A stretch of DNA of 29,684 bases, taken from NCBI GenBank assembly GCA_033853925.1, contig JAWOLC010000077.1, forward strand, positions 1 to 29,684, written 5' to 3'. This stretch comes from JANXPZ01 sp033853925. GTDB taxonomy: Bacteria > Eisenbacteria > RBG-16-71-46. Below the pieces are notes generated by a model. It was not told the DNA's origin. It made no database searches and was given only the letters and a program-made list of their open reading frames with translations. Positions 15,691 through 24,519 of the stretch are shown piece after piece. Numbering within the stretch: the first letter of the stretch is position 1; each line of letters opens with the position of its first letter. The translations under genes were made by a program, and so were the position numbers.

Positions 15691-16787
15691 GGATCGCCCA
15701 CCTCGACACGGGGCGCACCTGGCGTGGGGGACAGGCACAGGCGCTCCACCTGCTGCGCGGTGTCGGCCGGCGCGGGCACGCCTGCCTGCTGCTCGCGCCC
15801 CCGGGGCCGCTGGCCGAGCGGGCGCGCGAGCTGGGGGTCCCGGTCGAGCCCTGGAGGCCGTGGGGGGAGCTGGATGTCCTGGCGATGCTGCGCGCGGCCG
15901 CCGCGCTGCGGCGCTTCGGCGCGGACGTGGCCCACTGCCACAGCGCCCACGCGCACGCGCTGGGCGTGCCGGCGGCTCGGCTCGCCGGCGTGCCCGCGGT
16001 CGTCGTCTCCCGCCGCGTGGACTTCGCGGTGGGCACGAACCCGCTCAGCCGGCTCAAGTACCGGCTGCCGGTGGACCGATACCTCTGTATCAGCCGTGGC
16101 GTCGCGGAGGTGATGCGCCGGGGCGGCGTCCCGGAGGCCCGGCTGGCGCTGGTGGCGAGCGGGATCGAGCTGCCGGAGCGCACGGGGGCGCCTCCGGCCG
16201 CCGACCTGCGCTCGCTTCTCGGAGTGGCGGAGGGCACGCCGGTCGTGGGGACCGTGGCGGCTCTGGCGCCGCACAAGGACCATGCGAACCTCCTGGCGGC
16301 GGCGGCGGCGCTGCGGGCACGGCGGGAGGACGTGCACTTCGCCTGGGTCGGCGAGGGCGAGTGTCGGGCCGCCCTGGAGGGGGAGCGGGCCCGGTTGGGA
16401 CTCGAGGACCGCGTCCACCTGCTCGGCTTCCGCCGCGACGCTCTCGGCCTGCTGGCACAGTTCACGATCTTCGCTCTTCCTTCCTACCTGGAGGGCCTGT
16501 GCACTTCGCTCCTGGACGCTCAGGCGCTGGGCGTGCCCGTGGTGGCGACGGCGGTGGGCGGGATTCCCGACGCCGTGGAGGACGGCGTGACGGGTCGGCT
16601 CGTGCCGCCCCGCGATCCGGAGGCCATGGCCGGCGCTCTCCTCGCCGCCCTCGAGCATCCAGAGGAGAGCGCGCGGCTGGCCGAGCGAGGGCGGCAGACC
16701 GTCCGGGCCTTCAGCGTGGACCGCATGGTGGAGCGGACGCTCGAGGAGTACCGGGCCGCGCTGCGGCGGCCGGCCCGCAGCGCGTGA
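15687..16787 (+). CDS. Glycosyltransferase family 4 (GT-B fold)
   Basis: A GT4 enzyme that probably transfers a sugar from a nucleotide donor onto LPS core or another surface glycan. The N-terminal acceptor domain begins VRIAHLDTGRTWRGGQ, with HSAHAHALG and VVVSRRVDF further on. The C-terminal donor domain has GTVAALAPHKDHANLL, VHLLGFRRD and SYLEGLCTSLLDAQALGVPVV. That last segment is the donor-site EX7E-type motif, here with Asp at the second acidic position, as is often seen in LPS members. Length is 366 residues. GTG 15687 overlaps the stop of the mini-ORF before it. It is the last gene of the glycosyltransferase set; the rseP promoter follows. Confidence 0.88.
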   Translation: MRIAHLDTGRTWRGGQAQALHLLRGVGRRGHACLLLAPPGPLAERARELGVPVEPWRPWGELDVLAMLRAAAALRRFGADVAHCHSAHAHALGVPAARLAGVPAVVVSRRVDFAVGTNPLSRLKYRLPVDRYLCISRGVAEVMRRGGVPEARLALVASGIELPERTGAPPAADLRSLLGVAEGTPVVGTVAALAPHKDHANLLAAAAALRARREDVHFAWVGEGECRAALEGERARLGLEDRVHLLGFRRDALGLLAQFTIFALPSYLEGLCTSLLDAQALGVPVVATAVGGIPDAVEDGVTGRLVPPRDPEAMAGALLAALEHPEESARLAERGRQTVRAFSVDRMVERTLEEYRAALRRPARSA

Positions 16788-16820
16788 CGCGGTGAGGCGA
16801 CCGTTCGGCGTCGTCCAGGC

Positions 16821-16850
16821 TTGACCCTGTCCGGCGGCGCGCGATAGCCT
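16821..16850 (+). promoter_or_regulatory. Predicted promoter for rseP-tamA-tamB block
   Basis: TTGACC (16821-16826) is followed by 18 nt and TAGCCT (16845-16850), within GATAGCCTGCGTGG. Transcription from about 16857 leaves a short leader before TTG 16883. This is the same architecture as the other three predicted promoters, and it separates the outer-membrane assembly genes from the glycosyltransferases. Confidence 0.6.
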
Positions 16851-16882
16851 GCGTGGAAGCACCTCATTAGAGAGGATCGCTC

Positions 16883-18262
16883 TTGAACTGGATGAACCTC
16901 CTCAGGGCCGTCGGGCCCGGCGTGGTCCTCCTGGGCCTCGTCATCTTCGTGCACGAGCTGGGGCACTTCCTGGCGGCGAAGTGGCGGGGCGTCCGCGTCC
17001 TGCGCTTCTCGCTGGGCTTCGGTCCCGCCCTGCTGAGCACGCGGCGCGGCGAGACCGAGTACCGGCTCGCCTGGTTCCCGCTGGGTGGCTACGTGCAGAT
17101 GGCCGGGGACAGCCCGGGCGAGAACGGCGCCATGCCCGAGCGGCCCGACGAGTTCCTCTCGCATCCCTGGGCGGGCCGCCTGTTCATCGGCCTGGCCGGC
17201 CCGCTGGCGAACCTGCTCACCGCCTTCGTGGTCATGGTCGTGGTGGGCATGGTGGGCGTCTCCTACCCGGACTTCCCGAACCGTCTCGGCGCCACGCCCG
17301 ACACGAGCGTGGCGCATCGCGCGGGGCTGCGCGAGGGCGACCTCGTCGTCGGGGTCGGCGGCCAGCGCGTGAGCTCGTGGATCCAGATCTTCTTCTCGAG
17401 CGACCGGGTGCCGCAGAACCGGCCCCTGACCCTGCTGATCCAGCGCGGCGGGAGGCTGTCCAAGCTCGTGGTGCCGCCCGCCGAGCGCGAGCCGCTGCTC
17501 TCGAGCCTCCGGCGGCCTCCCGATCCGCCGGTGATCGGCACGGTGGTGACGGGGATGCCCGCGTACAAGGCGGGGCTCAAGGAAGGCGACCGCATCCTGA
17601 GCCTGGATGGCCGGGCGGTGCGCGTCTGGGAGGACCTCCCGGCGATGCTCAAGGACCAGGCCGATCGGCCCGTGGCCCTGCGGGTGCTGCGCGGCGGCGA
17701 GATCTTCGACATCACGGTGACGCCCATGAACCCGGGCGAGGGGCCCGGCACGGGCGCCCGCATCGGCATCGAGGCGCCGCGCCACGAGGTCTTCGTCGAG
17801 CGGCACGGGTTCTTCGAATCGGTGGATCTGGGGTTCCGGGCCACCGTCTCGCTCGTGGCCAACGTGTACGCCGGGATGTGGCTGACCGTGAGCCGGCCGC
17901 TCTACTACCGCGAGTACCTGGGCGGGCCCCTGTTCATCGCGCAGGCGGCGAGCCAGCAGGCACGACGGGGGTGGGATTCCTACCTGCAATTCCTGGCGCT
18001 CATCAACATCGCCATCATGGCCTTCAACCTGCTTCCCCTGCCCATTCTCGATGGTGGCCACATGCTGCTCGCGCTGCTCCAGGCCGTGCGGGGGCGCGCC
18101 ATCTCGGCGCGCGGGTACATTCGCTTCCAGAAGGTCGGGCTCGTGGTGATCAGCGCACTCTTCATCCTGATACTGGCCAACGACCCGCTGCGCATGATGC
18201 AGCGCCAGCGGGCGCTCGAACGGGCTCCCCAGGAGAAGACGTTTGCGCCGTCGCCGCCCTAG
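16883..18262 (+). CDS. rseP: RseP-family site-2 intramembrane zinc protease
   Basis: RseP cleaves membrane-embedded substrates such as anti-sigma factors and remnant signal peptides. The zinc motif HELGH is at residues 24-28 in the first membrane helix. The third ligand lies in NLLPLPILDGGH (Asp390) near the C terminus. Two periplasmic PDZ domains lie between (about 135-220 and 225-310). Length is 459 residues, close to E. coli RseP (450). TTG 16883 has AGAGG seven bases upstream; ATG 16892 is a less well-spaced alternative. The end overlaps the tamA-like gene by 20 bases. No anti-sigma factor gene is visible nearby, so its regulatory target here is unknown. Confidence 0.96.
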   Translation: MNWMNLLRAVGPGVVLLGLVIFVHELGHFLAAKWRGVRVLRFSLGFGPALLSTRRGETEYRLAWFPLGGYVQMAGDSPGENGAMPERPDEFLSHPWAGRLFIGLAGPLANLLTAFVVMVVVGMVGVSYPDFPNRLGATPDTSVAHRAGLREGDLVVGVGGQRVSSWIQIFFSSDRVPQNRPLTLLIQRGGRLSKLVVPPAEREPLLSSLRRPPDPPVIGTVVTGMPAYKAGLKEGDRILSLDGRAVRVWEDLPAMLKDQADRPVALRVLRGGEIFDITVTPMNPGEGPGTGARIGIEAPRHEVFVERHGFFESVDLGFRATVSLVANVYAGMWLTVSRPLYYREYLGGPLFIAQAASQQARRGWDSYLQFLALINIAIMAFNLLPLPILDGGHMLLALLQAVRGRAISARGYIRFQKVGLVVISALFILILANDPLRMMQRQRALERAPQEKTFAPSPP

Positions 18263-20282
18263 GCTCTGTCCGAGCACTCCCCCCGCGCCGCGCCGCGTCC
18301 CGGAGCCACCTCCCGCCGGGCCCGCGAAGATCTCCCGCCCTCGCGCCGCCCGCGGCCAGGGGCGCCTGGCGGCCGTCCTGGGGACGGCCCTCTTCCTGGC
18401 GCTCCCGAGCCTCGCGGCGGCACGCAGCGACCTCGAGAGCCAGCTCAAGACCGTGGCCGTGGTGTCCTTTCGCGGCCGGCACGCCGTGCGCGCGCGGGAG
18501 ATCCGGGCGGCGCTGAAGACCCGCCCGCCGTCCATCTGGCCGTGGGCCGAGCACCCGCCGCTGCGCATGGACTTCCTCGCCGCCGACCGCGCGGCCATCG
18601 AGCTCGTCTACCGCGAGCACGGCTACCTCGACGCCCAGGTGCGGGACAGCCTGGTGCAGGCGAAGAACCCCAGCCGGGTGCGCGTCCTCTTCCTCATCGA
18701 CGAGGGGAAGCGCTCGCGCATCGCCAGCGTGGACTTCGAGGGCGAGCGGGCGATCAAGCCGGAGGTGCTGCGCCACGGGCTCTACGCGCGCGTCGGGCGG
18801 GCGTTCAATCCCGCCTATCTGGTGGCCGACACCGCCCTCGTCGCCCGTCACTACGGCAGCCGGGGCTACCTGCCGCACGTGGTCGGCACGGCCCGGCGGG
18901 ACGCGCAGGACTCCCTGCGCGTGCACGTCGTCTACCTGGTGAACGAGGGCCCGCTCTACCACGTGGACACGACCTACGTGGCCAGCCCCGATGCCCGGCC
19001 CGTCGATCCCAAGCTGGTGCGCCGCGAGCTGCTGCTGAAGCGGGGGAGCGTCTACCGGCTGCAGCGCGTGGAGGAGTCCGAGGAGCGCTTGTCGCAGACC
19101 GGACTGTTCAGCGAGGTGCAGATCACCCCGCTCCCCGATTCGGCGACGCAGCGCATGGAGTTCTTCGTGCGCGTGCGGCAGCGCAAGCCGCGTTGGCTGG
19201 ACGCGGGAGTGGGGAGCGGCACGCAGGAGCGGCTGCGCTTCGTCGGGGAGTGGGGCAACCGGAACCTGGAAGGCCGCGGCCTGCAGGGGCTGCTGAGCGC
19301 CCGCCTGGCCCTCGACCAGCACCTGAACTACCTCCTCTCGCGGGGCGACGCGTCGCTGCTCGAGCCCTGGCTGCTGGGCACGCGCAACCGGGCTCAGGTC
19401 ACGATCTACCTCGAGAAGCGCAAGGACTTCAAGATCGACACGCTCGAGATCGACAAGCAGGACTGGGGCGTGACCTTCCAGATCCAGCGCGACTTCGGGC
19501 GGCTGAGCCACCTGCGGCTCATCCAGGACAACACCTGGGTGGTGAAGCAGACGGCGATCTTCACCGACACGACCCTGACCCAGGCCTTCCGCGACAGCCT
19601 CCTCCAGGGCTTCCTGCCCCGGTACTCGACCCATCGACTCCAGCTCGCGGGCGAGCGCGACCACCGGGACAGCCCGCTCACCACGAGCCGAGGCAACCTG
19701 CAGGCGGCCTCGGCGGAAGTCGCGGGCGGCCCTTTCCAGGGCTCCACGAGCTTCACCAAGTTCGAGCTGAGCTCCTCCTGGTTCACGCCGCTCAATCGTC
19801 CGGGCTGGGTGCTGGCCACGCGCGTGCGCGGCGGCCTGCTCAAGCCCTTCGGGGCCCGCAAGGACTTCATCCCCGCCGCGGGCGTGGACCGGGAGGTGGC
19901 CCGGGTCCCGACGGAAGACGTGTTCCGGCTGGGTGGCGTGAACTCGGTTCGCGGCTATGATGAGAACGAGATCGCCCCGGCCGGAGGCCTGGCGCTGCTG
20001 AACGGGAACGTGGAACTCCGCCTGCCGGTCGTGGGACTCTTGGGCCTGGAGGTGTACCTGGATGCGGGGAACGTCTGGACGCGGCCCGAGTTCATCCGGG
20101 TCGTCGACTTCACGCCGCGGCTCGGTCGGGCGACTCTGGATCCCGGGGACGTCCGCTACGTCTACGGCTTCGGCGGGCGGCTCAACCTGGCCTTCGCCCC
20201 TGTGCGGCTGGACCTCAGCTGGGGGCCGGACCCCGGCCACCGCGCCGGACGCCTGCAGTTCGCGGTGGGCCCCACCTTCTAG
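18243..20282 (+). CDS. tamA: Omp85-superfamily outer membrane protein, TamA/BamA type
   Basis: A barrel assembly or translocation protein of the outer membrane. A basic N region precedes a signal peptide (about 43-62, ending SLAAA). Three POTRA-like domains follow (about 66-158, 159-239, 240-320), then a C-terminal beta-barrel ending in Phe. VRGY (Arg570) is the conserved loop-6 VRGF/Y motif. Three POTRAs, 679 residues and a tamB partner directly downstream favour TamA over BamA (five POTRAs). The TTG start at 18243 has AGGAG seven bases upstream and overlaps rseP by 20 bases. The long N region (about 40 residues) before the hydrophobic core is unusual, but I see no internal start. Confidence 0.85.
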   Translation: MRRRRPRLCPSTPPAPRRVPEPPPAGPAKISRPRAARGQGRLAAVLGTALFLALPSLAAARSDLESQLKTVAVVSFRGRHAVRAREIRAALKTRPPSIWPWAEHPPLRMDFLAADRAAIELVYREHGYLDAQVRDSLVQAKNPSRVRVLFLIDEGKRSRIASVDFEGERAIKPEVLRHGLYARVGRAFNPAYLVADTALVARHYGSRGYLPHVVGTARRDAQDSLRVHVVYLVNEGPLYHVDTTYVASPDARPVDPKLVRRELLLKRGSVYRLQRVEESEERLSQTGLFSEVQITPLPDSATQRMEFFVRVRQRKPRWLDAGVGSGTQERLRFVGEWGNRNLEGRGLQGLLSARLALDQHLNYLLSRGDASLLEPWLLGTRNRAQVTIYLEKRKDFKIDTLEIDKQDWGVTFQIQRDFGRLSHLRLIQDNTWVVKQTAIFTDTTLTQAFRDSLLQGFLPRYSTHRLQLAGERDHRDSPLTTSRGNLQAASAEVAGGPFQGSTSFTKFELSSSWFTPLNRPGWVLATRVRGGLLKPFGARKDFIPAAGVDREVARVPTEDVFRLGGVNSVRGYDENEIAPAGGLALLNGNVELRLPVVGLLGLEVYLDAGNVWTRPEFIRVVDFTPRLGRATLDPGDVRYVYGFGGRLNLAFAPVRLDLSWGPDPGHRAGRLQFAVGPTF

Positions 20283-20288
20283 ACGGAC

Positions 20289-23200
20289 ATGAGCGCGCCC
20301 GAGTCGCAGGACCCCGAGGATCGGCCCCCGGCCGAGAAGCCTCCGTCCCACGAAGGGATGATGGAGAGCCTGCGTGAGGAGGTGCAGCAGCTGCACGACC
20401 GGGTGGAGGGCGCCGTGGAGCACGCCCTGCCCCGGCCGTCGCGGCGCACCGCGGGGCGCATCGCCTGGCTCGTCGTGCTCTCGTTCTTCGCCCTGGTGCT
20501 GGTGGTGCTCGGCGGCGGCGTGCTCTGGCTGACCCGGCACACGGAGTACGTGGCCGGCCACCTCACCCTGGTCGTGAACCGGATGCTGACCGATCACAGC
20601 GATCTCGTGCTCGACGTGCGCGACGTGCGCGGGAACCCGTTCCGCAGCCTCCGGCTCGTCGAGCCGCGCTTGCGCATCCGCGGGAGCAGCGGCCCGCCCC
20701 TGCTCCAGGCCCGCTCGATGCAGCTCGCCTACGCGCCCTGGGACCTGGCCTTCGGGCGGAGTCGGACGATCGAGATCCAGCTCGATCGCCCGGTGCTGCG
20801 GCTCGTGCGGGGGCCGAACGGCCGCCTGCAGCTCCCGCACTGGCAGGCGGGCCCGCCGGGCCGCGGACCCGCGCGGGAGCTGGCCCTGCGCCTGGATCTC
20901 CGCGACGGCGAGATCCTCCTGCCGGACTCGAGCCTCGACGTGCACGGCTGGAGCCTGGAGGCGCTCGTGCGCACGGGGCGGCAGGAGGAGGTCGAGCTGA
21001 CGCGCATGCGCTGGGACCGCGGGCCGTGGGGCAGCGTGCTCAAGGAGCTGCGCGGCCGGTACGTGGCGGCCGACAGCGTGCGGGTGGAGGTCGCGACCTT
21101 GCGCACGCCCGACCTGGAGCTGTCCGCCGCCGGCGGCTGGAAGCCGAAGGCCGCGACGCGCTTCGTCTCCGTGGACCTCGGCCGCGTGCGCTGGGCCTGG
21201 CTGGCGCGGGTGTTCCACAACCCGACGTTCGACGTGACGGGCGAGGGCCGGGGCCATTTCGCGCTCCGCTATTCGAACATGCTCGCCGGCGACGGACGGG
21301 TGGCGGCCGTGTGGGACAGCGTGCCGCTGCAGGGACGCGTGACCTTCCGCTGGGACGGACGCCGGCTGGTCGTGGCTCCCCTCGAGTTCAGCTCGCCGGC
21401 GGGCATCTTCGACGGACGCATGAGCTACACGGCGCAGGATCTGGACCTGACCGGCCACGTGGCGCACAGCAACCCGGTCTACTGGCACGCGCTGGGTCTC
21501 GCCGGCTGGCCTCCGGGGGACGTGAGCGGAGATCTCCACTACTCGTCCTGGCGCAAGCTGCCCGCGGGCTCGCGCGTGGACGCCGACCTCGGCGCCTCGG
21601 TGCTCACGGGCTGGCTCGCCGATTCGGCGCGCGTCTCGGTGGTGGCTCCATCGCACGCGCCCGGCACGTTCTCGGTCACGATGTTGCGGAAGGGCGGCCG
21701 GGTGGACCTCCAAGCGACCATGGATCGGGGCACGTGGCAGGGAACCTGGCAGGCGGCGAGCTTCCCCCTGGAGGAGTGGCCGGACGGTCGCGCCTCGGGC
21801 CTACGCGGCCTGCTCGGGCAGGGGAGCGGCACGGTGGAGAGCCGCCAGGGCGCGCTGCGCGTCGCCGGGACCCTGGCCGGCGAGCCGGTGGACTGGCTGG
21901 GCATCCGCGCGGCGCGCTGGCGCCTGGACGAGGTGAGGGGAGCCCTCCTGCCCAAGCCCGATCTGGACCTGGGCAAGGTGACGCTCGGCGAGGCGTTCTT
22001 CCTCGGGGTGCGCTTCGACAGCGTGCGGGCGAGCGTGCACGTCGGCGACGGCGAGGCGCGGCTGCAGCAGGTGGTGGCCTTCGCCGGCGACACGGTGGTG
22101 ACCGCGAGCGGCACGAACACCTGGGGCCAGCGGGGGTGGACGGCCGCGCTGGATCGGGTCGAGGCGCGGAGCGGCCAGTTCGACTGGGTGTCGGACGGTC
22201 CCCTCGCGCTCGCCGGAGACGCGAAGGGCGTGACCTTCGAGCGCTTCGCCGCCCGGGACAGCCTCTCGCGCCTCGAGATCGCCGGGCGCTGGGCGGCGCC
22301 CGGGGGCAGCTACGATTGGACCGCCCGCGCCACCGGGCTCGACCTCCACCGTCTCGGGCTTCCGCTGGACTGGGACTTGATGGGCACGGCCGACGCCCTG
22401 CTCGCGGTGAACGGGCCCTCGGGCGATCCGCGCTGGTCGTTCCGCGCCCGGGCGATCGGACCGGGCTCGCGCGGGCACCGTGGCGACTCCCTGCGGGTGG
22501 CGCTCTCCGGCTCGCGCTCGCGGCTCGCCGTGGAGGACTTCGAGTACCGGCTCGGCGACGGCTCCCTGGGCGCCCGGCTCGAGTTCGACGGCATGCGCCG
22601 TCCCTGGCCCGAGACCCTCACCGCGGACGCCGTGCGGGCCTGGCTCACGACGGCCTCGTCATGGAGCGGGCGGGGGACCGCCGAGACCTTCCCCCTGGGG
22701 CGGATCGGCAGCCTCGTGCCCTCGGCACGCCGGCTCTCGGGCCGGCTGGACGGGGTCGTGGACGTGTCGGGCCGCCCCGACGACCCGCGCCTCGACGCCC
22801 ACGTCACGGCGGAGCCACTGGCCTGGGACAGCCTGCGCGCGGATCGTCTGGCTCTGCACGCGCTCTATCACGATCGGACGCTCGAGCTGCCCGAACTGCG
22901 CCTGACCCGCGGGGGCGCGGTCTCCACGGCCAGCGGCTCGATGCCGCTCGCCCTCGGCCTGGGGAGCGCTCCCTCCATGCTCGCCGCGCCCATGAGCTGG
23001 AAGCTGGATCTCGAGAACGGCGACCTGGCGATCCTGCCGCAGGTCGTGCCGCAGCTCGCGGGGGCGCGGGGCCGGCTGGATCTGCACGCGACCGTGGGGG
23101 GCACGCCGCAGCGCCCCACGGTCGCGGGGAGCGCCCGCGTGCGCGACGGGCAGATGCTCATCACCGGCCGGAGCGAGCTGATCGAGGACCTGAGCGCCAG

Positions 23201-24437
23201 CTTTCGCCTGAACGAGACGCGGATCACGATGGACAGCCTCTTCGCCCGCTCCGGGAAGCGAGGCACGGTCCGGGCGAGCGGCGTGATCGATCTGAGCGGC
23301 GCGCGGCTCGGGCACTACAGCTTCGCCCTGGCGATGAACGACTTCACGGCGGTCGAGCCCGGCGTCTGGGTCGCCGAATTCGACGCCCCGGCGCTGCGGG
23401 TCACGGACGGTCCGCGCGTGAAGGGCCAGGTGCTCCCGCACGTGGAGGGCGACGTCTACCTGCGCGGCGCGCGCGTGCTCTTCGACTTCGCGAACCAGAA
23501 CGAGACGCAGCTCCTCGCGGCCAGCACGCAGCCGCTCTTCTGCACGTATCGGCTGCACCTCGTGGCGAGCAACAACCTGCGCTGGCAGCCGCCGGACGGG
23601 GACATCGAGTTCAGCGCCGATCTCATGGCCGAGCAGACGGAGAAGAGCCTCAACCTCTTCGGCGACCTGAGCGCCATTCGCGGCACGTATGGCTTCCTCA
23701 GCAACCGCTTCACCGTGGACAAGGCGGACCTGACCTTCGACAACGTGGGCGGCGTGAATCCCACCCTCGACATCGAGGCCACGACGCGGGTGGTGCCCTA
23801 CACGACGACGGAGACCGCGCTCGCCGTCGGCAGCGGTGCCGCCGCGGACGCGACCCCGCACACGATCACCGTGACGATCACGGGCCGCGCCAACGCCCCG
23901 ACGATCCAGTTCGCCAGCGACCCGTCGGACTGGGACCAGCCGACGATCCTGAGCCAGCTCACCGTGGCCCGCTTCTTCGCGGGCAACCGGTTCGCGGCGA
24001 CGCAGCTCAGCGACCCGGTGGACAGCTATCTGACCCGCATGATCAACGCCCAGCTCCCGGCGGCCCTGGGGCGCACGTTCCTGCGGGACGTGGGGCAGTG
24101 GCAGCTGGAGCGGGAGCAGGGGGGCCTCTTCTACGGCACCGGGGACGTGCGGGTCACGGTGACGCACCAGTTCTCCCGCCAGGTCTCGGTGAGCGTCAGC
24201 CAGGCCGTCCCCGGGCTCGCCCGGCCCGGAGCCCCGGTCAGCACCACCACGACGCAGGGCACGACCAGTCCGGTCGAGCAGGGCCCGCTCGAGCGCGACC
24301 TCCAGGCCGAGTACCGGATCAATCGCTTCTTCTACATCTCGACCGAGCTGGCCCAGCGCCGCCCCCTGAGCGTGACGACGTTGCCCACGCTGGTCCCCGA
24401 GTTCAACGTGAACCTGAAGGCCCGCTGGGAGTACTAG
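20289..24437 (+). CDS. tamB: TamB-family inner-membrane-anchored periplasmic bridge protein
   Basis: TamB-like proteins span the periplasm as a long beta-taco groove and help move phospholipids or assemble outer-membrane proteins with TamA. The 1382-residue product has a cytoplasmic N-terminal segment with a short predicted coiled coil (about 20-45) and one membrane helix (about 57-80). A very long repetitive beta-rich region follows. The C-terminal TamB (DUF490) domain includes DQPTILSQLTVARFFAGNRF and ends NVNLKARWEY. ATG 20289 lies six bases after tamA, with only weak ACGGAC upstream, so translational coupling is likely. The cytoplasmic extension is longer than in E. coli TamB. Confidence 0.9.
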   Translation: MSAPESQDPEDRPPAEKPPSHEGMMESLREEVQQLHDRVEGAVEHALPRPSRRTAGRIAWLVVLSFFALVLVVLGGGVLWLTRHTEYVAGHLTLVVNRMLTDHSDLVLDVRDVRGNPFRSLRLVEPRLRIRGSSGPPLLQARSMQLAYAPWDLAFGRSRTIEIQLDRPVLRLVRGPNGRLQLPHWQAGPPGRGPARELALRLDLRDGEILLPDSSLDVHGWSLEALVRTGRQEEVELTRMRWDRGPWGSVLKELRGRYVAADSVRVEVATLRTPDLELSAAGGWKPKAATRFVSVDLGRVRWAWLARVFHNPTFDVTGEGRGHFALRYSNMLAGDGRVAAVWDSVPLQGRVTFRWDGRRLVVAPLEFSSPAGIFDGRMSYTAQDLDLTGHVAHSNPVYWHALGLAGWPPGDVSGDLHYSSWRKLPAGSRVDADLGASVLTGWLADSARVSVVAPSHAPGTFSVTMLRKGGRVDLQATMDRGTWQGTWQAASFPLEEWPDGRASGLRGLLGQGSGTVESRQGALRVAGTLAGEPVDWLGIRAARWRLDEVRGALLPKPDLDLGKVTLGEAFFLGVRFDSVRASVHVGDGEARLQQVVAFAGDTVVTASGTNTWGQRGWTAALDRVEARSGQFDWVSDGPLALAGDAKGVTFERFAARDSLSRLEIAGRWAAPGGSYDWTARATGLDLHRLGLPLDWDLMGTADALLAVNGPSGDPRWSFRARAIGPGSRGHRGDSLRVALSGSRSRLAVEDFEYRLGDGSLGARLEFDGMRRPWPETLTADAVRAWLTTASSWSGRGTAETFPLGRIGSLVPSARRLSGRLDGVVDVSGRPDDPRLDAHVTAEPLAWDSLRADRLALHALYHDRTLELPELRLTRGGAVSTASGSMPLALGLGSAPSMLAAPMSWKLDLENGDLAILPQVVPQLAGARGRLDLHATVGGTPQRPTVAGSARVRDGQMLITGRSELIEDLSASFRLNETRITMDSLFARSGKRGTVRASGVIDLSGARLGHYSFALAMNDFTAVEPGVWVAEFDAPALRVTDGPRVKGQVLPHVEGDVYLRGARVLFDFANQNETQLLAASTQPLFCTYRLHLVASNNLRWQPPDGDIEFSADLMAEQTEKSLNLFGDLSAIRGTYGFLSNRFTVDKADLTFDNVGGVNPTLDIEATTRVVPYTTTETALAVGSGAAADATPHTITVTITGRANAPTIQFASDPSDWDQPTILSQLTVARFFAGNRFAATQLSDPVDSYLTRMINAQLPAALGRTFLRDVGQWQLEREQGGLFYGTGDVRVTVTHQFSRQVSVSVSQAVPGLARPGAPVSTTTTQGTTSPVEQGPLERDLQAEYRINRFFYISTELAQRRPLSVTTLPTLVPEFNVNLKARWEY

Positions 24438-24471
24438 AGGGGGCGAGGGTCACGTCGGCGCGGAGGAGCCC

Positions 24472-24519
24472 ATGAGGAGCCAGGGGGAAGCGCAGAGGAG
24501 GCGTCCGTGCGGCAGGTGA
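24472..24519 (+). CDS. Possible 15-codon mini-ORF before the peptidase-Omp85 gene
   Basis: ATG 24472 has GGAGG (24462-24466) five bases upstream, better than many real genes here. The 15-residue frame is Arg-rich and ends in TGA (24517-24519), overlapping an in-frame GTG (24516) of the downstream gene and lying just past its likely start at 24507. It could be a leader peptide coupling translation, but a 15-codon frame is also expected by chance. Confidence 0.25.
   Translation: MRSQGEAQRRRPCGR

Noticed and set aside
18243..20282. Calling this gene bamA because it follows rseP
   Set aside because: It has only about three POTRA domains and a tamB gene directly downstream, which fits TamA better. 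BamA cannot be fully excluded without searching the rest of the genome.
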